Shown here one piece after another: positions 7,985 through 17,054 of a stretch of 64,000 nt of DNA; the first letter of the stretch is position 1, and each line of letters begins with the position of its first letter. Position numbers and translations under genes: made by a program. Source of the DNA: Humibacillus xanthopallidus. GTDB lineage: Bacteria > Actinomycetota > Actinomycetes > Actinomycetales > Dermatophilaceae. The stretch spans positions 868,001-932,000 of the forward strand of contig NZ_VFQF01000003.1 in the NCBI RefSeq assembly GCF_006717145.1. The letters run 5' to 3'. Below the pieces are notes generated by a model. The model saw nothing but the letters and a program-made list of their open reading frames with translations. It was not told the DNA's origin and ran no database searches.

Positions 7985-8888
7985 GGGAGTCGAGCCAGGA
8001 GACCAGCGCGGCGTTGACCTGCTCAGGGGCCTCTTCGCCGAGGAAGTGGCCGGCCCTGTCGATCTTGATGTGGCGGTAGTCGCCGGGCACGAAGGCGCCC
8101 GAGCCGTAGGTCGGCTCGAGGAGGACGCAGCCGTCGTCGGCGCCCTGCAGCTGGAGGACGGGCACGCGGATCGCGTGGCGGATGCGTCGCATGAAGAGGG
8201 GGCCGTCGGGGCGCACGGCGGACCGGCCGATCCAGCGGTAGTGCTCCGCGGCGGAGTGGGCGACGAAGGGGATCATCATCGCGTCGCCGTAGCGGGCGAT
8301 GTCCTCGTCCGTCGGGAAGGTGCCGAAGGGTGAGGCCCACGACGTGAGGAGCCGCCCGACATAGTCGTGCGACTCGGTCATCTGACGCTCGGGGACGAAA
8401 GGTTTCTGCAGGCCGGCGATCCACTGCGAGGCACGGCGCTGCTTGTGGTCCGACCAGCTGGCATGACGCATGATGCGCGGGTGCGGCATCGAGAGTGACG
8501 CGATGGCGCGCGTGACGTCGGGCCGCAGGCTCGGCATGGACCACGCGATCCATCCGCCGAGGCCCTGGCCGACGATGACCGCTTCCTTCTCACCGAGGGT
8601 GCGGATGACGCTCGCGGCGTCGAGGGTCGCCATGTAGGTGTCGTAGCCGCGAGGCGGCTTGTCGGAGCCGCCGTAGCCGCGCAGGTCGAGGGCGGCGGCG
8701 CGGTAGCCGGCGGCAGCGAGCGCGACCATCTGGTGGCGCCACGCATACCAGAACTGCGGGAAGCCGTGGAGGAGCAGGACGAGCGGGCCCTCACCCAGCT
8801 CGGCGACGTGGAAGCGTGCACCGTTGGCCGAGATGTAGCGGTGCTCCCAGGGGCCGTCGATGTTGACGAAGGCAGAGTCGACGGGCAT
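7977..8888 (-). CDS. Alpha/beta hydrolase of the epoxide-hydrolase type with an altered nucleophile elbow
   Basis: 303 residues. The oxyanion-loop motif 'LLHGFPQFWYAWRHQ' (HGxP) and 'DLRGYGGSDKPP' are classic for epoxide-hydrolase/haloalkane-dehalogenase relatives. The C-terminal 'LQGADDGCV' and 'IDRAGHFLGEEAPE' offer the acid and the histidine. The nucleophile elbow reads V-G-Q-G-L-G-G, where family members have Asp or Ser in the middle position; here it is Gly. The protein may be catalytically dead on standard substrates or use another chemistry. It lies between the holin-like gene (22 bases upstream) and the serine hydrolase (8-base overlap), so a three-gene operon is likely. Confidence 0.82.
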   Translation of the reverse strand: MPVDSAFVNIDGPWEHRYISANGARFHVAELGEGPLVLLLHGFPQFWYAWRHQMVALAAAGYRAAALDLRGYGGSDKPPRGYDTYMATLDAASVIRTLGEKEAVIVGQGLGGWIAWSMPSLRPDVTRAIASLSMPHPRIMRHASWSDHKQRRASQWIAGLQKPFVPERQMTESHDYVGRLLTSWASPFGTFPTDEDIARYGDAMMIPFVAHSAAEHYRWIGRSAVRPDGPLFMRRIRHAIRVPVLQLQGADDGCVLLEPTYGSGAFVPGDYRHIKIDRAGHFLGEEAPEQVNAALVSWLDSLA

Positions 8889-8910
8889 GGGTGCGGCGGG
8901 GTCGTGCGGG

Positions 8911-9501
8911 TCAGGCGTCGCGCGACGGGTCGGGCTTGCCCGTCGTGCCGGTGGTGTCGATGACCGTCGTGTCGGCCGAGGAGGCGGGTGTCGCCGGCGG
9001 CGTGGCCCGCGTCGCGCTGACGGAGGCCGTCGGGCGATTCGACATCGCCTTCGCGACGCGCGGGTCCCACGATGGCGGCGGCGCCGGCACGACGGTGCCG
9101 GGGTTGGCGAGCGCGGCCTTGATGCCTGCGACGCTCTGCTGGGTCGAGGCGATCGCCTTGTCGGGCGAAGGCTGCACCGTCTTCATCTTGCGGACACCGA
9201 GCCAGCCGAGGACCGCCGCGACGAGGAGCATGAGGACGGTGACGATGAGGAAGCTGGCCCAGCGGGGCAGCCCCATCGCTTGAATGCCCTCGGCGAGCGT
9301 GATGAAGATGAAGTAGACCGAGTAGAAGAGCACGACAGCGGCGCCTGCGAGCAGACCCGCGGCGACGCCGCCCTTCTTCGCCTGGACGGCGATCTCAGCC
9401 TTGGCGAGCGCGATCTCGCTCCGGATGAGTGCGGAGATGTCCTCGGTCGCCGAGGCGACCAACTGACCCAGCGTCCGCTCCGGCCGGGGATCCGTGCTCA
9501 T
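8911..9501 (-). CDS. Phage-holin-family (actinobacterial superfamily III) membrane protein
   Basis: 196 residues from the ATG at 9501, which has a strong GAGGAAGTGA ribosome site; an upstream in-frame start lacks one. The N-terminal amphipathic region 'QLVASATEDISALIRSEIAL' leads to two membrane segments (about 50-75 and 85-110). A long Pro/Thr/Ala-rich cytosolic tail follows. This arrangement is that of the Phage_holin_3_6 / DUF1469 group, common as chromosomal genes in actinobacteria and not evidence of a prophage. Function in cells is not established. Confidence 0.78.
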   Translation of the reverse strand: MSTDPRPERTLGQLVASATEDISALIRSEIALAKAEIAVQAKKGGVAAGLLAGAAVVLFYSVYFIFITLAEGIQAMGLPRWASFLIVTVLMLLVAAVLGWLGVRKMKTVQPSPDKAIASTQQSVAGIKAALANPGTVVPAPPPSWDPRVAKAMSNRPTASVSATRATPPATPASSADTTVIDTTGTTGKPDPSRDA

Positions 9502-9636
9502 GGGCTCACTTCCTCGATCATGCCGTGGGCCGCGCCGGTGCGCTGCCGATGCCACCCTACTGTGCTGCTCTTACCCAGACACGCACGGATCGGGGCGGCC
9601 GGGTGGGTTGAGGTGTCCGGGGGCGCGCGCGGCCGG

Positions 9637-10968
9637 TCAGCGGGGTTGCTCGTAGACGTCGGGGATGCCGTCGAGGTCGCGGTCCTCGGTCTCTCGGGCG
9701 TGCACGTCGCGGTAGTGCGTATTGCGCAACCGCAGCACTCCGGTGGCGAGCAGCGCGGCGATGAGGCTGCCGGCGAGGACGGCGAGCTTGACGTGGTCGT
9801 CGCGCTCGGAGCCACCGCCGAAGGCGAGCTCGCCGACGAGCAGACTGACGGTGAAGCCGACTCCGGCGAGCACCGACAGGCCGAACACATCGGTCCAGCT
9901 GAGGTCCTCGTCGAGCTCGGCGCGGGTGAAGCGGGCCACGGCCCAGGTGCCACCGAAGACGCCGATGGCCTTGCCGGCGACGAGGCCGACGACCACGCCG
10001 ATCGCAACGGGGTCGGTGACCGCGCCGGCGAATCCGCCCCCGACGACGGTGACTCCGGCAGCGAAGAACGCGAAGACCGGGACGGCGAAACCGGCGGAGA
10101 ACGGTCGGATCCTGTGCTCGAGGCGCTCGGCGAGGGAGTGGCGGTTGGGGTCGTCCTCGGCCTCACGGTGCACCGGGACGAGGAGCCCGAGGAGGACGCC
10201 GGCCACGGTCGCGTGGACGCCGCTGTTGTGGACGAACATCCAGGCGAGCAGAGCGGGGATCGCGAGGAGGAGGGGGTTGGTCAGCTTCCGCTTGAGCAGC
10301 AGGCGCCACGCCGCCAGCGGGACGACCGCCGCCAGCAGCCAGAGGAACTTCACCGTCTCGGTGTAGAAGACGGCGATGATGGTGATGGCGATGAGGTCGT
10401 CGACGACGGCCAGCGTCAGCAGGAACGAGCGCAGCGAGCTGGGCAGGTGCGTGCCGATTACCGCGAGCACCGCCAGGGCGAAGGCGATGTCGGTGGCGGT
10501 GGGGATGGCCCAGCCGCGCAGCATGCCCCCCACGTCGGCGCTGCTGTCGCCTCTCGTGAGGGCGAGCACCGTCACGACGAAGAGGACAGCGGGCAGCAAC
10601 ACGCCGCATACCGCCGCGGCGACGGGCAGGGCCGCCTTGCGCCGGTCGGAGAGGTCGCCCGCGACGAACTCTCGCTTGAGCTCGATGCCGGCGACGAGGA
10701 AGAAGACGGCGAGCAGGCCGTCGGCGGCCCATGTGCCGAGGCTCAGGTCGAAGTGCAGGGAGGAGGGCCCCACCACGGTGTCGCGAAGAGTCGCGTAGGC
10801 GTCCCGCCAGGGCGAGTTGGCCCAGACCAGAGCCGCGACGGCGGCAAGGAGGAGGATCGCGCCGCCAACCGTCTCGGTGCGCAGCAGGTCAGCGACGTAG
10901 CTCGCCTCGCGCCAAGTGCCACGGCTGAGGAGCCGGGTCGCCTTGCTCGGGCTGGGGTTCTCGCTCAC
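9637..10968 (-). CDS. nhaA: Na+/H+ antiporter NhaA
   Basis: 443 residues from the GTG at 10968, which follows an AAGGAA ribosome site. About twelve membrane segments are readable. The signature '[19 protein letters not shown]' and the ion-binding aspartate pair in '[17 protein letters not shown]' (equivalent to E. coli D163/D164) are intact. It exchanges cytoplasmic Na+ for external protons and supports pH and salt homeostasis. It has a polar C-terminal tail ('[20 protein letters not shown]'). It stands alone, with about 80 bases to the next start downstream and about 145 bases to its upstream neighbour. Confidence 0.95.
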   Translation of the reverse strand: MSENPSPSKATRLLSRGTWREASYVADLLRTETVGGAILLLAAVAALVWANSPWRDAYATLRDTVVGPSSLHFDLSLGTWAADGLLAVFFLVAGIELKREFVAGDLSDRRKAALPVAAAVCGVLLPAVLFVVTVLALTRGDSSADVGGMLRGWAIPTATDIAFALAVLAVIGTHLPSSLRSFLLTLAVVDDLIAITIIAVFYTETVKFLWLLAAVVPLAAWRLLLKRKLTNPLLLAIPALLAWMFVHNSGVHATVAGVLLGLLVPVHREAEDDPNRHSLAERLEHRIRPFSAGFAVPVFAFFAAGVTVVGGGFAGAVTDPVAIGVVVGLVAGKAIGVFGGTWAVARFTRAELDEDLSWTDVFGLSVLAGVGFTVSLLVGELAFGGGSERDDHVKLAVLAGSLIAALLATGVLRLRNTHYRDVHARETEDRDLDGIPDVYEQPR

Positions 10969-11113
10969 GGGCGGTTCCTTCGAGGCACAGGGGTCATGGG
11001 ACGCCGACCAGACTTCCCGGCACACCATGGCCACGGGCAGCGGTGCTGTGAGCCGTGGTCGATCCTATCGGGAGGTGTGCGAGGGCGCCTTTGCGCCGGC
11101 ATCCTCCACCTCG

Positions 11114-12385
11114 TCAGACCGTCTGTTGCAGCGGTGGTCGTTCCCCAACGCAGTGCCGTCGGAAGCGGATCCAGAGTGTCAGGAGCACACCCGCCGTCCA
11201 TGGAGCGCCGATCAGCGTCAGGGGCCACGGGAGGCTGGTCGTCAGCACGTGTAGAGGCGCGACGAGCCACAGCAGGACAAAGGCGGCCGCGAGGAGCACG
11301 CGCGTGTCCGCAGACCACAGGTGTTCCATGAGGACAAGAACGGCAGGGAAGATCAGAACGAGGTCATAGACCATGAAATGGGGCGAGGCTATGGCGGTGG
11401 TCAGTCCTGCAAATGCCCACAGCTGGGAGGCTGAAGGTCGCCCTCTGGAGAGGCTCGCAATGCTGACGAGCACCAGCACGACTCCCGCGGCGTAGGCCAG
11501 CAGCTCACCCCAGTGCCCCACATCAGGGGGGAGCGCAGACAGCAGCCAGCCAGGCACGCTCACCGACTTCCAGGCCTGGCCCCGTTGAACAGCCTCGGCG
11601 TAGAGCGGCGACGTCGAGATGTCCAGCCATGCCAGGTTCTGCGGCAGCCCGACTGCGGCGATTCCGATGGCGACCAAGACAACGGCGCCGATGAGGAACG
11701 AGCCGATCGCACGCCACTGGCGCAGCAGCAGCAGGGCGATCGGAGCCATGAAGATCAGTTGCGGCTTCATCAGGCCGAGCGCGAACACAAGCCCCGCAGA
11801 GACGGCCCGCCCGTTCGCGAGCCAGCGAAGCGACGCCACGACGAAGAGCAGCACGAGTGAGCTGTCCTGGCCACCTCCGAGCAGCTCGAGGACGGGGTAG
11901 CTGCCAACCATCGGCACAGCGATCACCAGCGCACGCGGGCGGTCTCCCGACGGGAGAATCGCCAACGAGATCCGGAGCGCGAGGGCGAGAGCCGCCGCCG
12001 AGATCAGCGTCCACACCACGCAGGCGACGGGGTAGGGCAGCAGTGCGAACGGTACGAACATCACCGCAACGAATGGGGGCGAGACGAACCACGACAGGCT
12101 CGTTGCCCCCAGGAGCTGTGTCTGCACTCGTGCTTGCGCCGCTGGCGAATAGAGGTCGTCCGCTCCGTCGAGCAGCATGCGTCCGGCCGTCCAGCGGGCG
12201 GCAAAGTCCGGGAGGGGGAGACGTCCACTCGCGACGAACCACGAGATCACAAGGGCGATTCCGAACCCCAGGAAGAGGATCAGTGGGTAGACACGCACGC
12301 GCTGAGGGGTCAATAACATGTCGAGGCGCTGCGTGAGCCGCGAGGCGCTGGAACCAAGGTGGGCGGTCCGGAGGCGTCGCATCAT
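11114..12385 (-). CDS. GT87-family (DUF2029) membrane glycosyltransferase
   Basis: 423 residues from 12385; the frame extends to 12511, and a start at 12319 is also possible because none has a clear ribosome site. About nine to eleven hydrophobic segments are seen. 'PDFAARWTAGRML' near the first extracytoplasmic loop and 'SWFVSPPFVAVMFVPFALLPYPVA' are hallmarks of GT87 polyprenyl-phosphate-mannose-dependent mannosyltransferases. The sugar acceptor cannot be told. It is clearly paralogous to the GT87 gene at 18436-19761 (same FAARW and FVSPPFVAV motifs). Confidence 0.8.
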   Translation of the reverse strand: MMRRLRTAHLGSSASRLTQRLDMLLTPQRVRVYPLILFLGFGIALVISWFVASGRLPLPDFAARWTAGRMLLDGADDLYSPAAQARVQTQLLGATSLSWFVSPPFVAVMFVPFALLPYPVACVVWTLISAAALALALRISLAILPSGDRPRALVIAVPMVGSYPVLELLGGGQDSSLVLLFVVASLRWLANGRAVSAGLVFALGLMKPQLIFMAPIALLLLRQWRAIGSFLIGAVVLVAIGIAAVGLPQNLAWLDISTSPLYAEAVQRGQAWKSVSVPGWLLSALPPDVGHWGELLAYAAGVVLVLVSIASLSRGRPSASQLWAFAGLTTAIASPHFMVYDLVLIFPAVLVLMEHLWSADTRVLLAAAFVLLWLVAPLHVLTTSLPWPLTLIGAPWTAGVLLTLWIRFRRHCVGERPPLQQTV

Positions 12386-12788
12386 GAGGGCAACGCTTGA
12401 GTGGGCCGCGGGAGCATGGGCCCAGCGTAAGGAGCGTTGGGCCGCACGCGAGCCAAGTAACTTGAGTGGCCCGTCCCGTGGTTCCGGCGGGCAGGCAGAT
12501 CTCCCGGCCACTACCAGTCAGCTCAAGTGGTCATCATCGTCGAGGCGCTGCGGCCGGTTCCTGCTCACCCGGCTGGGGAGGCGGCATGTGAGCTTGAGAC
12601 TCCATGGAGTGTCGCTGCGGCTAAGTTCCAGGACGAGAGGGCCGGTTTCACTTGCGTGGTTCCGAGTCGACCCCGGCCATCCGACGGACTGCCGACGTCG
12701 TGCGCGACGGGTCTGGTCGCGGAGCAGAGACGGGCCGTATCTTGGGCTGCAGAGGGCATGGTGCCCGCGGTTCGTCCCGGGGGGGAGC
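12386..12788. other. Intergenic region, no gene recognised
   Basis: This stretch separates two divergent genes. It should contain both promoters, but I see no convincing -35/-10 pair, no RNA gene and no strong hairpin. Confidence 0.4.
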
Positions 12789-13013
12789 ATGAGCGAGAAG
12801 CCTGAGGGCTGGTATTACGTCGGCGACGGCAAGTTGCGCTACCGCGATGACTACGGCTGGACGGCGTACTACCTGGACACCACCGACCCGCGCGCGCAGA
12901 CTTGGCCACCTCCAAAGCCGCGGACGATGTTGCAGCAGGTGCGCGACGAAGAGAAGCTCAGATCTGTCACGGCTGCGAAGCGTCGTGGACTGTTTCGCAG
13001 GAGCAGCAGGTGA
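12789..13013 (+). CDS. Small DUF2510-like protein
   Basis: 74 residues from the ATG at 12789, directly behind a G-rich GGGGGGGAGC ribosome site. The N-terminus 'KPEGWYYVGDGKLRYRDDYG' followed by 'WT' resembles the 'GWYPDP.....RYWDG..WT' pattern of DUF2510, a short Trp-rich module found at the N-termini of actinobacterial membrane proteins. Here it stands alone with a basic tail ('AAKRRGLFRRSSR'). It could be a free-standing module or the remains of a longer protein. Function is unknown. It converges with the PIG-V-like gene, whose stop is about 14 bases further on. Confidence 0.6.
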   Translation: MSEKPEGWYYVGDGKLRYRDDYGWTAYYLDTTDPRAQTWPPPKPRTMLQQVRDEEKLRSVTAAKRRGLFRRSSR

Positions 13014-13026
13014 GTGACGCTTGGAC

Positions 13027-14301
13027 CTAGGGGATGCTCATTCCTTCGACCGAGTGCGTCAGGACGTAGCGGATCCACCACCACTGCGTTAGCAGTCCGA
13101 GGAGCGCGAGCGCGGCCGTACCTGCAACCCTTGCGCGTCGAGACGAGAGTTCTGTGGTTGCCAGGGGCCAACACACGGGAAGCGCTAGGAGGTAGTAGCG
13201 CAGCCCGTTGGGACTCCAGTTCGTCGCCATGAGGATGTATGCAGAGTAGGTCAGGCTCCACATTCGAAGGGTGGTGTCCGGCTGGCCGATCGTCACAAGT
13301 CGAAGGACGAGCGCGATCCAGGCGATGGCCAAGACTGTAGCCGTGAGTGGCCCGCCAAGAACATCTGCATAGCGTTGGATGAACCGCATCGGGGCAATAA
13401 GTGCGATATCCGTGACCCAAGCCTGCTGGCTGACTAGGTACGCGCCAGCTTCTCCGGTCTTGAGGGCGACGACAGTGGGCCACGCGAGAGTCAAGGAGGC
13501 TGACCACGCGGACAAGAGCATGTAGCCGACGAACCGCTGCTGGCCACGTCTCCGCCGCCATTCGATGAGAGCGAGCACGGCAAAGAAGAAGGCGAAAGCC
13601 GCGACGATGTTCCGCGTAAATGCCAGGGCCATGAGTAGTAGCGCCGCCCACGCGAGCTTCCGGCGTAGTACTGCCGCTAGAATCAAAAGGACGAATGTCA
13701 GGGCAAGTGGATCGGTGTAGGCGATAAGAAAGACTGGAGCACACGTGAAGGCGGACAGGCAGGTGGCCGCGATTAGTGCCCCCAGCGTGTCAGACTGGTT
13801 GCGGAGAACGATCCTGTAGAGCAGCAGGGTGCAGACGGCCCCGAGAAGGATCGACATTGTTGTTGCGACGATCGGAAAACTGAGGCCTGAGGCTGACATC
13901 AGCGCTCGAGCGAGAATGGGGAAGAGCGGGAAGAAGGCGAACTCGTTCTGAATCACCTGACCCGACGAGTTGCGCGGCAGCCGATCTGGGTAGCCGTACT
14001 CGGCGATCTGCCAGTACCACTGACCATCCCAATTGGTAACAGTCGTCAGATATCCTGGGGGCGCGGGCCCCGCCTTTGTCACGAAATAGCCCAAGCTTTC
14101 GAGGTCCTGCGAGGCGGGGATAACCTCTGACTGGCTTGCCAGCGAGATCATGAGGACGTTGATGGCTCTGAATATCGTATAGATAAGCAATGGCAGGATC
14201 CACCAGTACGGTCGCGCCGAAACGGTAGGTGCAATCGCCTTGGACCCCCAATGTCGGAACGAGTCCACAACTCCTCCCGACATCTCCTTACCACGCATCA
14301 C
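13027..14301 (-). CDS. PIG-V-like mannosyltransferase family membrane protein (first copy)
   Basis: 424 residues with about ten membrane segments. The first loop carries 'NWDGQWYWQIAEYGYP' and then 'FAFFPLFPILARAL', matching the W-D-x-x-x-Y...A.xGY and FFPLYP signatures of the PIG-V/GPI-mannosyltransferase-2-like family (GT76 type). Bacterial members are thought to use lipid-linked sugars on the outer membrane face. The start may be the GTG at 14301 or ATG at 14298; ATG 14283 has a ribosome site too close to it. Base composition is less GC-rich than in the window's ends. A second copy lies at 35981-37165. Confidence 0.75.
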   Translation of the reverse strand: MMRGKEMSGGVVDSFRHWGSKAIAPTVSARPYWWILPLLIYTIFRAINVLMISLASQSEVIPASQDLESLGYFVTKAGPAPPGYLTTVTNWDGQWYWQIAEYGYPDRLPRNSSGQVIQNEFAFFPLFPILARALMSASGLSFPIVATTMSILLGAVCTLLLYRIVLRNQSDTLGALIAATCLSAFTCAPVFLIAYTDPLALTFVLLILAAVLRRKLAWAALLLMALAFTRNIVAAFAFFFAVLALIEWRRRRGQQRFVGYMLLSAWSASLTLAWPTVVALKTGEAGAYLVSQQAWVTDIALIAPMRFIQRYADVLGGPLTATVLAIAWIALVLRLVTIGQPDTTLRMWSLTYSAYILMATNWSPNGLRYYLLALPVCWPLATTELSSRRARVAGTAALALLGLLTQWWWIRYVLTHSVEGMSIP

Positions 14302-14816
14302 GAAATGTCTTTCTCTTGCTTGAATGCTTTGAGCGGGAGTTCCTGGTAACGGCTGATCGAGCCCATGACCAGCGTCACACGTGCTCTCCCACCTGGCCGA
14401 GCCTAACGGCGGTCCTCAACTCATGGGCCTATATTCTGATGCCTCAACGCTTCGATTGCGCTGGGGCGGCCGCCATCCCCTCAGGGTGGACGATTCTGCC
14501 GTGGTGGGAATGCACGCTGTGAGGTTGCAGAAGCCGTGGGCTCGGGGACTGCTCGAGCGCGCCCCAGGGCGCCTCGATTGGACGGTCCAGGTGGCCAGCC
14601 CCGGCGGCTGCCCGCCTGCTCGCGCGGCGCGGGCCAGCCGAGGGGGAGGCCGACGATTCCACCATCTCCACTGCGACGAGGCATCGCCCAATCGTGGCGT
14701 GTTCTGGGTTTGACCTCGAGGTAGTTGGGGTCCTGCGAACTCCGAGCGAGGCACTGCGAGTCGGATACGGTGCGCGATAGGCCAACGCCGTGTCGGCGGG
14801 ATCGGAGGGGTGCGAG
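14302..14816. other. Intergenic region, no gene recognised
   Basis: About 515 bases between two divergent membrane-protein genes. Open frames on the minus strand here have proline/arginine-rich translations without family resemblance, and I treat them as noise. Promoters for both flanking genes are expected here. Confidence 0.4.
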
Positions 14817-17054
14817 GTGAACAAAGCGGGATCCACTGGGGCCTCCTGGCGGGTTCTCGGAGCACTTCGTCGTGCAAGCGGCCCGTTTGCGACCTTTGTC
14901 CTGAGCCTTCTGGCGATGACACAGGCCACCCGCCTGTGGGAGTGGCGACCCGGTACCCCGTTGGGACGTTCGGGCGACGCCCCATGGATGGCCACGCTGG
15001 TACGCACATACATCGAGCACGGCCCCTACGGCGACAACCCTCTCTTTGGTGCCCCCTTCTCGCTCAACACGGGGTGGGCGTCGACCGTTGATGACATTCA
15101 CATCTGGGTGCTGAGCGCCTTGGGGCACATCGTCTCGGACCCCTTCACGGTCTTAGCCATGTACTACTTCGCATGCTTCCCACTGTCTGCGCTCGCCATG
15201 TACTGGTTGTGCCGCAAGTACGGAGTCGGTCGACCAGCGGCCGTGGCCCTGGGGGTGCTCTTCTCGGTGGTTCCTGGGCAGCAGGAGCGGTTCGTACACC
15301 TGTTTCTTGCCGCCTACTGGGCGGTGCCCTTTGCCATCTACCTCATCATCGAGACAGCCCGTGGCCATCGCATTCTGCCCACGCGAGCCGTTCTGACGAG
15401 CTCACATCGTCGACACGCTGTTCGACGATTGACGGCAACGGTGTCGATGTTGGTGCTGCTCGGGCTGGGCGACGTCTACTACGTGGCCTTCACCGCTCTC
15501 ATCCTGGCGGCTGTCGCGGTGCTGCGACAGTTCAGGGGGCCTGACCTGCGTGAGGTCGGCCGGCTTGCCATCCCCGCGGTGATCATGGTCATCCCTGCCG
15601 CGGTCAGTCTGTGGTTTGCCCGGCAACGGGCCGGTCGGGACGAAGTGACCGGGGGGATGGCCTTTTCCCGCTCGGTTGCCGACTCAGATCGCTGGGCGGG
15701 CCGCCTGATGGACCTCGTCCTGCCGTGGAACGGACACCGGATCCCGTTCTTCGGCAAGCTGACCGACTCATACAACGTTGTGACGGAGACCCAGGGAGAG
15801 TCGGCGGCTCTCGGACTCATCGCGCTTGCGGGGGTGGTGGGCATCCTCGGTGTCGCGGGAGCCGGCATTCTCAAGTCCAGATCTGGCTGGAAGGGGCCGC
15901 TGCTGGCGGCGATGGCGGTCGTGCTCTTGGTGGCATTCGCGTTCTACACCAAGGGGGGGCTCGGCTCCTGGTTTGCGCTCTTCTTCACGCCGCAGATCCG
16001 GACGTGGTCCAGGCTGTTCCTCTTCATCGCGGCGATTGGCTACCTCGGTGTCGGTCTCTGGCTGACGCACCTAGGGAGGTTGCGCGGACGATGGGTGGCC
16101 TGGCCTCTTGCGGCGGCGGTGCTCGTGGTCGGGGTCTTGGACCAGACCAACCCTGGTCGGGCCCCCGATTACGCCGAACAGCGCGCCCATCTCAGCGAGC
16201 TCCAGCGCTTCGACGACTCCTTGGAGCGGACTGTGGGAGCTGGGTGCCCGATCTTCGTGCTGCCGGTGGTCCAGTTCCCGGAAGTCCTCGACGAGAGCGT
16301 TGCGGAGATCCAGTCACTCGGTTTGGCGTCTCACGATTTGAGGTGGAGCTTCGGAGCCATTAAGGGGACGGCTCCAGCAGACTGGCAGCTGGGTCTACCG
16401 ATGAAGGACGCCACTCGCTTGCTCGACGATCTGAGCGCGGTCGGATATTGCGCGGTTGTCACACATGACAGCTTGCCCAAGAGACAGCCCGCGCTCTCGT
16501 CGGCGCTGGCCAGCCTGTTGGGCCAGCCCGTAGCCACGATGCCGGCGGGGACCTTCATCGCTTATGACCTGAGGCCGAACACGCGAGCCCTGACCTCGAA
16601 GATCGGCAAAGGTGGCGTCGAGCGAAGCCGCGCTCAGGTGCTCAACCCTCTCGTCGTCTCGTTGTCCGGCGTCTGGCGCACCGATGAGTCGGACCCGGTC
16701 AGATTCCCGATGGGCCCCACGCCCGCGCTGCAGCTGAGCAACATGTCCGATGCGGCCGTGCAGGTCGAGGCCGAGGTGACACTGACCGCAGGTCCTGAGG
16801 CGCCTCAGACCTTTACCCTCGAGCGAGGAGGGTCGATCCTCGGACAGCTGCATCTCGCTGCGGGGGAGACCGGAAAGCTCACCGGAGTGGCAACGATTTC
16901 CCCCGGACAGACCACGCTGGACATTCAGGTGCCTGGCGCACTCGAGGACCTAAGCCGATACCAGCAGAGAGTGAAGCTGCCGTACATCACCGATGTGAGG
17001 GCACGATCCAGTGACACTGAGGTCAACGTCGGAGTCAACCTGCCACAGCCCTAG
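14817..17054 (+). CDS. Large polytopic membrane protein, probably GT-C-type
   Basis: 745 residues from the GTG at 14817, which has a GGAGGGG ribosome site; a GTG nine codons upstream lacks one. The first about 450 residues hold ten or more membrane segments. A soluble extracytoplasmic domain (about 460-745) with a beta-rich end follows. Loop 1 has 'GDAPWMATLVRTYIEHGPYG' and a 'WASTVDDIHIW' stretch, arranged like the acidic-residue loop of GT-C transferases. I do not recognise a named family with confidence. The context among GT87 and PIG-V-like genes supports a role in extracellular glycan assembly. It converges with and overlaps by 4 bases the next gene on the other strand. Confidence 0.6.
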   Translation: MNKAGSTGASWRVLGALRRASGPFATFVLSLLAMTQATRLWEWRPGTPLGRSGDAPWMATLVRTYIEHGPYGDNPLFGAPFSLNTGWASTVDDIHIWVLSALGHIVSDPFTVLAMYYFACFPLSALAMYWLCRKYGVGRPAAVALGVLFSVVPGQQERFVHLFLAAYWAVPFAIYLIIETARGHRILPTRAVLTSSHRRHAVRRLTATVSMLVLLGLGDVYYVAFTALILAAVAVLRQFRGPDLREVGRLAIPAVIMVIPAAVSLWFARQRAGRDEVTGGMAFSRSVADSDRWAGRLMDLVLPWNGHRIPFFGKLTDSYNVVTETQGESAALGLIALAGVVGILGVAGAGILKSRSGWKGPLLAAMAVVLLVAFAFYTKGGLGSWFALFFTPQIRTWSRLFLFIAAIGYLGVGLWLTHLGRLRGRWVAWPLAAAVLVVGVLDQTNPGRAPDYAEQRAHLSELQRFDDSLERTVGAGCPIFVLPVVQFPEVLDESVAEIQSLGLASHDLRWSFGAIKGTAPADWQLGLPMKDATRLLDDLSAVGYCAVVTHDSLPKRQPALSSALASLLGQPVATMPAGTFIAYDLRPNTRALTSKIGKGGVERSRAQVLNPLVVSLSGVWRTDESDPVRFPMGPTPALQLSNMSDAAVQVEAEVTLTAGPEAPQTFTLERGGSILGQLHLAAGETGKLTGVATISPGQTTLDIQVPGALEDLSRYQQRVKLPYITDVRARSSDTEVNVGVNLPQP

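Noticed and set aside
8911-9501. Prophage from the holin-family protein
   Set aside because: The family is widespread as chromosomal genes in actinobacteria and no other phage gene is nearby.
8860-11331. Very long plus-strand open frame opposite the hydrolase, holin-like and nhaA genes
   Set aside because: It is antisense to clear genes and its translation is Glu/Asp/Arg/Gly-rich noise from high GC third positions; no family similarity.
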